Source: JACRLV01 sp045863555 (GTDB lineage Bacteria > Planctomycetota > Phycisphaerae > UBA1845 > Fen-1342). From it: DNA of 64,000 bases. Location of the stretch: positions 1-64,000 of the forward strand of contig BTUU01000008.1 in the NCBI GenBank assembly GCA_045863555.1, written 5' to 3'. Numbering within the stretch: position 1 is the first letter of the stretch; each line of letters opens with the position of its first letter. Shown in pieces: positions 1 to 7,128 of the stretch. Made by a program: the position numbers and the translations under genes. The notes beneath the pieces were generated by a model, which was not told the origin of the DNA, did not search any database, and was given only the letters and a program-made list of their open reading frames with translations.

Positions 1-182
1 CGAGAGTACGCCGCCTTTATTCACCCGGCCATCAACGAAATTCGGTTATATCCCGCTTCTGTCTGACCCTTCGCCTTTCCCAAAGATTGTAGTACCTTCA
101 TCGGGACTCCTTTCGTGGCCGTCAACTGGGAGTCGGTGATGCCCGGCGATACGGGTGCACGGGCGCCCCAGAGGCGCAATGC

Positions 183-1637
183 TCACTGGCCTTCAGCCAG
201 GAACTTCACATTAGGGCAGTATGTCAGAATCGGGTTATCGCGACTCTCTCCGCTGGCGAGGGCTGATCGGATGGCCGTCGCGATCTGCGAGCGGATCGTG
301 TCGATCTCGCGCACCATCGTGTAGCCATCGCTGGTGTCGATGGGGATTGTGCGAGCGTTTCCAACATCGAATGGTAACTTGTCGCATGCGCGGGTTACTT
401 GGACGGTGGGCTTCCCCGTAACATGGCGGAGCGCGAGTTCGTAGAAGACGTTCGGATTGTGGAACGAGAGATCCACGACCACGAGTTTGGACTTGATGAC
501 GTACTCGATTATCTGGCGCGAAATCATTCCAGGCTCGCCGATCTTGTCGGCACGTACAACCTTCAAACCCGTTCCGTCGAGCGACTTTTCGATGTACTGG
601 TTGAGAATCGCGTCGGCGTGCGTGCGCTCTGGCGTGTCCGCATCCTTGATGGTGCTGACGACGAAGCACACCTTGTCGTAGTCCGCCGTGGTGCTGTCCG
701 TTGCCGCAGGCGTGCCGTCCGAAATCGGCGATGCGGACACCCTGCCGTCGGCGGTGGCCGAACTGGGTTTCTGACCGATCCACTCCTCGACCGTCATGAG
801 GTATTCCGCGCCGTCGCGGGGGACGAGCAACCCCAAATACTTGACGTTGCTCGTAAACACATCGGCGCAGGCCTTCCGATCGCCGTCGTCAAGATCTTGA
901 AGATCGTCGTGAAGAATTGCTGGGGCGGGCATGTTGTTGGCCCGTCGCTTTTCGTAAAGCGCCTTGAAGGCTGGAATATCACCAATGGCCAGGTCAAACC
1001 TCGCCCTCATGTGTTCGGCACGACCTGCCTTCGGATTCACGGCCACCTTGCCCCTTGGGGTGAGGGCAAGATACTCCGCCTGCATGCCGCCCTCGGTCAG
1101 GCCGTACTTCCCCGAATTGATGATCAAAAGACGGGAGGCCTCGGAGTTTGCCTCCTTACCCAGCAAGCTGAGCAATGTGGCGCGTTTGACGGGCTGGTCA
1201 GGGCTGTGTGTGAAGATCCCTTCCGCGAGAGGAAGCACGTCGGCAAAGGTAACGATGGGATATGGTTTCCGCCCGCGCTTTCGTGATCCGACTGACCGCG
1301 TGCCTGCGGGATTTTTTTGCGCGGACTTCCGCCTGGCAGGACGCTTTGATCGAACAGCCGCCGGCACCGCTTTCTTGTGAACTCGCCCGCTGGTAGAGAC
1401 GACTTCAGGAGATGCGTCAGTGGTGATTCCTTCCTTCGCCTTCGGAGTCGACCGTTCCTTCGCAGCGGGCTTGGCCGGATTTGCAGCCGCGGTCTGTCCA
1501 TTACCGTGAGTGACCATGCGTGCCTTCGACTTTCCGGCGTGCTCGCGCAAAGCGTCGCCTGCCTCCTCGAACAAGGGCAATTGCCGAGCGGCGGTGGGTT
1601 CCAACGCGGCTTCCATGTTTTTGTATTGTGAGCGCAC
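183..1637 (-). CDS. wHTH (DUF5343-like) plus nucleoside 2-deoxyribosyltransferase-like protein
   Basis: A 484-residue protein with three parts. Residues ~1-120 are a low-complexity, Lys/Arg/Ala-rich tail. Residues ~125-215 look like a winged-helix module: PIVTFADVLPLAEGIF, then SGKYGLTEGG and a LTPRGK turn, similar to DUF5343-type wHTH domains. The C-terminal ~150 residues start at CFVVSTIKD and contain ADKIGEPGMISRQI, VVVDLSFHNPNVFYELALRH and GKPTVQVT. This is the pattern of the nucleoside deoxyribosyltransferase/TIR-like Rossmann group found in many phage-conflict and nucleotide-processing proteins; the Glu of NVFYELALRH would be the catalytic-type residue. The likely start is GTG at 1637 with a weak SD; ATG at 1616 is possible. 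No defence partner is visible beside it. A nucleotide- or NAD-cleaving role is inference from fold recognition. Confidence 0.7.
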   Translation of the reverse strand: MRSQYKNMEAALEPTAARQLPLFEEAGDALREHAGKSKARMVTHGNGQTAAANPAKPAAKERSTPKAKEGITTDASPEVVSTSGRVHKKAVPAAVRSKRPARRKSAQKNPAGTRSVGSRKRGRKPYPIVTFADVLPLAEGIFTHSPDQPVKRATLLSLLGKEANSEASRLLIINSGKYGLTEGGMQAEYLALTPRGKVAVNPKAGRAEHMRARFDLAIGDIPAFKALYEKRRANNMPAPAILHDDLQDLDDGDRKACADVFTSNVKYLGLLVPRDGAEYLMTVEEWIGQKPSSATADGRVSASPISDGTPAATDSTTADYDKVCFVVSTIKDADTPERTHADAILNQYIEKSLDGTGLKVVRADKIGEPGMISRQIIEYVIKSKLVVVDLSFHNPNVFYELALRHVTGKPTVQVTRACDKLPFDVGNARTIPIDTSDGYTMVREIDTIRSQIATAIRSALASGESRDNPILTYCPNVKFLAEGQ

Positions 1638-1908
1638 GTTCTTCTGAACGCAAGGAGGTACCGCCGAGGAGTTCTCTTTCGGTTACGCGCCCACCGCCTC
1701 ACTCAATGGCCCCGGGCGGGGTGGCACTGTCCGTCCCCTCAGGTGCAATCCGTCCCACTGCCTCTGTGAGCAGTGAATTCTGGCCGCGAAAGCGTGTGAA
1801 AACCGAAAAACCACTCCCGGCGGCGATTACCCTCGCCTGCGCCTGCCCGCGTCGTCGCCTGCCCTCGCCTTCGCCTGCCCGCGTCGCCACCGCCCTCGCC
1901 GTCTCCCG
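1638..1908. other. Low-complexity intergenic region
   Basis: A 271-base gap between two minus-strand genes. The second half is a pyrimidine-rich stretch on the plus strand with imperfect repeats of cgcctgcccgcgtcg (around 1843 and 1875). No gene, promoter or terminator could be supported. Confidence 0.5.
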
Positions 1909-2640
1909 CTACTCGCCCACCCCCAGCACCCCCTCCCCCGAAAACTCCTCCACATAGTGCACCGTCGGCCCCTCGTTAGTCGGGATGCCCGGCGTATAGA
2001 AGTAGTCAAAGCTCCCGGTCGTAACCGCCCGCAAACCCCCGCCCTCCGGCCAAAGCTCGAAGTGCTGCACCGACGTCCCCTCGATCCGTGCCTGAACGAC
2101 GCTGTACCAATGCGATTGGAAGCTCATCTCGATCGTGATGCGAATCCGCTCCCCGTCGATCGAATACTCCGTCAGCGTCACCTGCTCATACAGCGCCGAT
2201 GTGATCGTCATCATCCCCGGCGACGCCGTGTCCCCCACGTTCGTGACTTCCGCGGCCGGCGCCCAGCCGAACCGCCACACCGACGGCCCGTACGGCTTCA
2301 GCCCCACAAGCCCGCCGGCGTCAAGCTCCACCCAGAAACCGTTCTCCCGCGCCAGCGCCGGCTGCACCGCGCCGTCCAGCGTAATCGCATAGGTGCCCGC
2401 GATATCCCCCGCGAACACGCCGCTCAGCGTCGCCGGATCGGCCCCGGCGTTCGTGTTCTCATTCCCCGCCCCGTTCGAATTCCCCCCGCCCCCGTTCGCG
2501 TTACCCCCATTCGCATTCCCCTCATTGAAATTCTCGTTGCCGACCGGCGCATTCGGATCGCCCGGCCACGAACAATTCGGACACCCCGTCACAAGAAGCA
2601 GCGTCGAAAGGGCGGCAAGCAGAAGCGAGAAGGTAGGCAT
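1909..2640 (-). CDS. Predicted lipoprotein with Asn/Gly-rich linker, unknown function
   Basis: A 243-residue exported protein. It has an N-terminal hydrophobic signal (FSLLLAALSTLLLVTGC) whose LVTGC is a lipobox, so the mature protein is probably lipid-anchored at the Cys. A low-complexity linker of repeated Asn-Gly/Asn-x-Asn units follows for about 35 residues. The remaining ~170 residues are a probable beta-rich domain (LSGVFAGDIAGTYAITLDG and so on) that I do not recognise. ATG at 2640 was chosen because GGAGA lies 6 bases upstream; a TTG 12 bases further out is less likely. The linker composition recurs in the lipoprotein at 7129, which suggests a shared house style for surface spacers. 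Function unknown. Confidence 0.75.
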   Translation of the reverse strand: MPTFSLLLAALSTLLLVTGCPNCSWPGDPNAPVGNENFNEGNANGGNANGGGGNSNGAGNENTNAGADPATLSGVFAGDIAGTYAITLDGAVQPALARENGFWVELDAGGLVGLKPYGPSVWRFGWAPAAEVTNVGDTASPGMMTITSALYEQVTLTEYSIDGERIRITIEMSFQSHWYSVVQARIEGTSVQHFELWPEGGGLRAVTTGSFDYFYTPGIPTNEGPTVHYVEEFSGEGVLGVGE

Positions 2641-3190
2641 GCGGGTCTCCAAGCCGACGGCCCTTCAACCCTACCAGATTGTATCACAAACGAGCACGAC
2701 GGGCTGATGCGAGGTTCCCCACGGGGCTGATGCGAGATTCCCATCTCGCACCGGGGCTGATGCGTGATTCCCATCTCGCACCACGCTGCCCGGACTCCCT
2801 TCCGGACCCACATCTCCAGAATCCGCGGACTCCCCGCCAGCCTCCGCCAAACCCCGCCATTTCCCTCTGCCGCCCGCCCGTCGCCGCGTTCCCGTGCGAG
2901 AATTCAGCCATGCGAACCGCGCCGAACATCCAAACCGCGTCCCAGGCAGTAACGGGGGAGAATGGTCGGTGGCTCCCCGGGTGCTCGCGCCTCAACCGAA
3001 GAAGCTCAATTCACGCGCTGCGGAAAATCGCGCACCCGCCCAGCGCACTCAAAACCGCGATATTATTGGAAGATGAGCAAAATCAGTGTACACACACGCT
3101 GCGCACCTTGAGCATCTTGAAATGGCATTCACGCGCGGCAGCGACACGCCCGCAGGGAAGACGCCGGAGTGCAGAGAAGGGCACCGGCGC
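2641..3190. other. Gene-free region with a short repeat
   Basis: A 550-base gap between two minus-strand genes. It holds the short tandem repeat at 2701-2782, given separately. Short open frames cross it on both strands, but none has a credible start, SD or recognisable protein. No tRNA or ncRNA was recognised. Confidence 0.5.
2701..2782. repeat. Short tandem repeat with internal hairpin
   Basis: Two adjacent 30-base units occupy 2723-2752 and 2753-2782 and differ at one position (gcgagatt versus gcgtgatt). A diverged 22-base partial unit precedes them at 2701-2722. Each unit begins ggggctgatgcg. The unit at 2723 contains an inverted repeat gcgagat-tccc-atctcgc (7-bp stem, 4-base loop). There are no spacers, so it is not CRISPR. 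It may be a copy of a dispersed intergenic repeat. Confidence 0.75.
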
Positions 3191-3877
3191 TCAGCGCATG
3201 ATCCAGCGCGATCCGGCGAGTACTGGCTCCGCGCTGCTCCGGGCCTCCTGCGAGCCCGGGATGCGATATTTCAGCTCCAGCGTCTTGCGCAGCGTGAAGT
3301 ACCGCGGGTTCACGGTGATTTCCCGCTGGAATCCGCTTGAATCCGTCACCGTCTGCGTTTCCGGCTTCGTTTTGTCGAAGCCCGGGTTCTTGATCAGCTT
3401 CGACTCGCCGCTGAGCCCGGCCGCAAAGATCGTGAAGTTGTTCACGGCCACGTCGGTCGCCCGCCAGATCGCGACGGACTCCCGGGCATTGTCGCTCCCC
3501 GACGCCAGGTCGCCGATCGCCTCGGTCGGATGCACGAGGTACGGATGCGTCAGCTTGTGCCGCTCCTTGATCGCGGCGAACACCGTGGGCGAGATGCCCG
3601 AGTCAGTGTCGATGACCTTCAATTCTTCTGTCACGAGCTGCATCGTGGGAAAAAAGCGCTGCGTCGCCGCGCTCGTATTCGTGACCGTGTATACGAGATA
3701 CCAGTACACCTCGGTCTGGCCCGCGATCTGGACCTCGATCCGCCGCGGCGCGAGATACTTGAACTCGAATTCCCACGAAATCGGCGTCGCGGACGGCTCC
3801 GGGCCGGCCCCGACCTGGTCGCCGGCGGACGCGCCTCCCAAACCGATGAACGCGACGAGAAACGCACAGATCTGCAT
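3191..3877 (-). CDS. Exported protein of unknown function
   Basis: A 228-residue protein with an N-terminal signal peptide (MQICAFLVAFIGLGGASAG). The rest looks like beta-strand-rich secreted domains: WEFEFKYLAPRRIEVQ, then YWYLVYTVTNTSA, typical of a 'tissue-compatibility' or intracellular-adhesion-like beta sandwich, but I cannot assign a family. ATG at 3877 was preferred over ATG 3910 because AGGAG sits 7 bases upstream. It lies 48 bases after the stop of the HEAT-repeat gene on the same strand, so the two are probably cotranscribed and may act on the same exported process. Function unknown. Confidence 0.7.
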   Translation of the reverse strand: MQICAFLVAFIGLGGASAGDQVGAGPEPSATPISWEFEFKYLAPRRIEVQIAGQTEVYWYLVYTVTNTSAATQRFFPTMQLVTEELKVIDTDSGISPTVFAAIKERHKLTHPYLVHPTEAIGDLASGSDNARESVAIWRATDVAVNNFTIFAAGLSGESKLIKNPGFDKTKPETQTVTDSSGFQREITVNPRYFTLRKTLELKYRIPGSQEARSSAEPVLAGSRWIMR

Positions 3878-3925
3878 CACAGGACTCCTGCCGGCCGACC
3901 GGTCGACCATGTTCGACGGCGCCGA

Positions 3926-6382
3926 CTAGCCGCCGTACTGATTGCGGATGATGACGCTGGCCGGGTTGCCGGGAAGATTCAGGGCACCGAGCGCCTGCGA
4001 GGCCGCGGTGCGGATGTTCATGTTGCCGTCGCTCTCCGCAAGCGCGGTCAGCGCCTTCACGTCCGCGTCCGAAAGGAGGTTGCCGCTCCGCTTGGCCGAG
4101 TCCGCCAGTGCCGCGAACATCGCGACCCGGACCGCCTCGTCCTCCGCATCGGCCAGCGCCGGCCGGGCGATCGCGCTCTGGGCCGACGAAGTCGGGATCG
4201 CCGCGAGCACGCTCGCCGCCGCCTGCCGCAGCGCGACGTCGCTCGACGCAATCGCGGCCTGAAGAGCCGGCTCGACGACCTCGGCAGCAAAAAGCGGGCT
4301 GCCCGCGTCGGCGAGCTTGCGCAGCACCATGCAGGCTTCCATCGCCAGGTTCGACCCGGCCTCGGCCGAAAGCGCCTCCGCTCCGACGGACTTGGCGATC
4401 GCGCTGACCGCCGCATCCAGGACCTCCGCATCAGCGCCGGCCGAAATCGACCCGACGCGGTGATCGGCGGCCGCCGCGGCCGCGGCCTGCTCGCGCGTGC
4501 CGTCCTTGGCGATCACAAGCACGGGAATCGAGCCAAAGCGAGGCTCGCGCCGGATCTCCGCGATCATCGCCTGAAGGTTCGGAACGTCGCTGGCGACGAC
4601 GATCACATCAAGATTCGGGACATCGCTGCGGACCTGCTGGAGTCCGCCGAGAAGGTCGCCCGCGACATTGACCGTGTAGCCGCCGGACCGGAGGGCGGTC
4701 GCCGTCAGGTTCGCCGTCTCGGTCGAAGGATCGACGACCAGCGCGTTTCGCGAACCGGCGAAGGAGGCCACCGCCTCCGCGAGGACCGGCATGAGGTTCT
4801 GCGAGCTGGCGAACTCGCTCGGGCGCGAACCGCCAAGGGCGAGCGCGGCCCGGATGCGGACCATGCGATTGCCGAACGTCAGCGCATCGGCGAGCGGGTA
4901 CCGCTCTCCGATCGGACCGTTGATGCTGGCGGGGCCGGCGGTCTTGCGGAGCGCTTCGATCGAACCGAGTGCCACCGCGGGGTCGCCGTCGTCAAGCGCC
5001 CGGGCGAGCGCCGCCAGGCAATACTCGGGCCCGGCGGACAGCGCGAAATAAACGGCTGTCGGATAGTTCTCCGGCCGGGTCGCGTCCACGGCGCCTTCAG
5101 GCAGCTGCGCTTCGCGTCGGAAGTTCGCGGCAAGCCAGAGCGAGAGCGCCGGCTTGAGGCCGGGGTCGAGCCGCAGCGCTTCCTCGCAGCAGCGCATCGC
5201 CATCACTTCGTTGAAAATCGCTGTCGGGACGGCGACATTGTGGCACTGCTCGTTTTTCCAGTACCAGACGTTCGCCGTTTCGAGCCGCGGATCCGCGCGC
5301 AGCGACGCCTGGTCCGCGTAGTACGATTCTGCCAGCCGCAGGAACCAGCCGGCCGCGGACTCGCCCGGCTCCACGGCGACGCCGCGCGAAGCGAGATTCC
5401 GAAGCGCCTCGCCGATCGCTTCCTGCACTTCCGGAGCGGCGGATGCGTTCTCGCGCAGGGCGATGAGGTACGGAACCGACTGCCAGTACGGGATCTGCCC
5501 AAGCGCCTGAATCGCGTAGATCTGCACGGCGCGGTCGCTCGAGCGAAGCGCCATGACGAGCGGGTTCAGCGCCGATCGATCCAGCGCCGGCATCGCACGG
5601 AGAATCGGCTGGATGAGGTCGCGCTTGCCCGAGTCGCCGAGCGCTTCAACCATGAACGGGACCGCGTATTCGCCGGATTCCTTCAGGCGGCCGAGGCTGT
5701 TCTGGACCATCCGCGGAGCGCCGCCGAGCCGGGTGATGTGCTGCTTGATGCGCGTCGGATCGGCCTTGATGGCCATTTCGCCGGCTTCGAGCAGGCGCAG
5801 GATGCCCTTCACGGCCTCGCCCATGACCGGATCGCCGGCGAGCGTGACGAGGATCTGCTGCCGCCGCTGGACGCGGTCGGCGAACTCGAGCAGGGCGACG
5901 GGATCCGGTTTGGACGCGATCAGCGCGTTGAAATTCGCCGCCGCGACGTTGAACTGTCCAACCGATGCAAAATACCACCCGTCGTCGGCCTCGTTCATCT
6001 GCTCGCGCCCGACCTCGAGCAGGTCGTAGACGCGCTTGCCGTTTTCCTTCAGTGTCCCGGCCTTGCCGTCCTGTTCGAGGAGGAGGACGCCGCCTCCGCC
6101 TTCGTTCCGGAGAATCGCCCGTTCCGCCATGAGCGCGATTCGAAACGCGGAGGGCTCAGTCGCCAGCAGTTCGCCGAAGGCCGCCTCCGCCGCGTCCGGG
6201 CTGGAGCGGTTGAGCACGGCGTTCATGGCCAGCTTCCACTTTTCCCAGGCGGCGATCGATGCCCCCGTGACGAAATCCTCGTCGAGTGCGGCCTGCGCCG
6301 CCGCGGGCCGAGGCGAAGAAAAAGCGAGGACGAGTGCGAGGAGGCTGGCCCCGAGGCGAATACGCCGGAGGGATTCAGGCAT
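3926..6382 (-). CDS. Exported HEAT-repeat protein with degenerate receiver-like domain
   Basis: An 818-residue protein with a cleavable signal peptide (LRRIRLGASLLALVLAFSS...AAAQA). Helical repeats at residues ~230-345 and ~680-805 match HEAT/PBS-lyase-type repeats (for example AVQIYAIQALGQIPYWQSVPYLIAL, and AIASSDVALRQAAASVLAAIP). In between, at residues ~545-655, is a CheY-like alpha/beta unit: NALVVDPST for strand 1, LDVIVVASDVPNLQ for strand 3 and IPVLVIAKDG for strand 5. When VPN is aligned to the MPN of CheY, the phospho-acceptor Asp is Ala, so it is probably a pseudo-receiver. A receiver-type fold in an exported protein is odd. SD GGAGAG precedes the ATG. It probably acts as a protein-interaction scaffold in the periplasm. 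Confidence 0.75.
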   Translation of the reverse strand: MPESLRRIRLGASLLALVLAFSSPRPAAAQAALDEDFVTGASIAAWEKWKLAMNAVLNRSSPDAAEAAFGELLATEPSAFRIALMAERAILRNEGGGGVLLLEQDGKAGTLKENGKRVYDLLEVGREQMNEADDGWYFASVGQFNVAAANFNALIASKPDPVALLEFADRVQRRQQILVTLAGDPVMGEAVKGILRLLEAGEMAIKADPTRIKQHITRLGGAPRMVQNSLGRLKESGEYAVPFMVEALGDSGKRDLIQPILRAMPALDRSALNPLVMALRSSDRAVQIYAIQALGQIPYWQSVPYLIALRENASAAPEVQEAIGEALRNLASRGVAVEPGESAAGWFLRLAESYYADQASLRADPRLETANVWYWKNEQCHNVAVPTAIFNEVMAMRCCEEALRLDPGLKPALSLWLAANFRREAQLPEGAVDATRPENYPTAVYFALSAGPEYCLAALARALDDGDPAVALGSIEALRKTAGPASINGPIGERYPLADALTFGNRMVRIRAALALGGSRPSEFASSQNLMPVLAEAVASFAGSRNALVVDPSTETANLTATALRSGGYTVNVAGDLLGGLQQVRSDVPNLDVIVVASDVPNLQAMIAEIRREPRFGSIPVLVIAKDGTREQAAAAAAADHRVGSISAGADAEVLDAAVSAIAKSVGAEALSAEAGSNLAMEACMVLRKLADAGSPLFAAEVVEPALQAAIASSDVALRQAAASVLAAIPTSSAQSAIARPALADAEDEAVRVAMFAALADSAKRSGNLLSDADVKALTALAESDGNMNIRTAASQALGALNLPGNPASVIIRNQYGG

Positions 6383-6566
6383 TTCTGTCTCTCCACGTTG
6401 TCGAGTCGAACAGTGCGACCCCCGGGGCCGCGCAGGTTCAAAGCGGGTCGGATTTTATCGCCGGGCGCGACGCGGTCAACGAGGCGAACCGTCACCCTCG
6501 GGTCGCGCGGCGCTCATCGGCGTGGAATGATACTGCGGTGGGGGGGCGGTGTCATGCGGACGGCCG

Positions 6567-6893
6567 TCACCGAACCAGCGTGCCGACCCGGAAACTCTGC
6601 GTTTCCTGGCGCGTTCCGCCGCCGAAACGGTCGTAGAAGGACTGCCGGTCGTTTCGATCCTCGTAGAAGAACGTGACGTCTTCGATGATCAGCCCCGTCT
6701 CAACCGACGGCCAGCCGCTCCGGCCGGCGTTCAGTTGTGCGAGCCAGATCTCATCACGCGAGCCGCTGAAGAGCGTGTTGGTCGCAGGGCGAACGTGGTG
6801 CGGAGAATCGGCGTAGTAGGCGCATCGCTTGCTTGCGCAGCCGCAAAAGGCGACGAGTGCGAAGATTGCAAGCCCTCCGAAGAGCCGGTTCAT
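6567..6893 (-). CDS. Small predicted lipoprotein
   Basis: A 108-residue protein. A short hydrophobic N-terminus (MNRLFGGLAIFALVAFCGC) ends in a lipobox-like FCGC, so lipid anchoring is likely. The mature part has a conserved-looking core (SRDEIWLAQLNAGRSGWPSVETGLI, then EDVTFFYEDRND) that I do not recognise. ATG at 6893 was chosen over an upstream TTG (6929), because the hydrophobic segment then begins at the N-terminus. It is upstream of, and on the same strand as, the HEAT gene, with a 184-base gap. Function unknown. Confidence 0.6.
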   Translation of the reverse strand: MNRLFGGLAIFALVAFCGCASKRCAYYADSPHHVRPATNTLFSGSRDEIWLAQLNAGRSGWPSVETGLIIEDVTFFYEDRNDRQSFYDRFGGGTRQETQSFRVGTLVR

Positions 6894-7128
6894 CACTGAT
6901 TGATAGGCTCTCAAGTCTCTGTAAATCAAGGACTAATGGCGCGAGCGGGGCGAAAACCGCCCGGCCCGCGTGGTGATTCCAATAAAAACGACGCCCGGGT
7001 GACAGATTCGCTCGCTTCGGCGCGTACCTCCTCCAACGGATCCGCACGAAGGGTGCGCGGGCTCTCATAGAGGTTCGGGCCTCTCCGCCGATCGAGTTCC
7101 ACCAACTTTCTAGGAGGACAGTGCGAAC

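Noticed and set aside
2701..2782. CRISPR array
   Set aside because: Units are directly adjacent without spacers and there are fewer than three full copies; no cas genes.
3530..6676. Very long plus-strand open frame opposite the HEAT gene
   Set aside because: It is antisense to a gene with a signal peptide, repeats and SD; the translated product is Arg/Gly/Asp-rich without any family, a typical GC-rich shadow.
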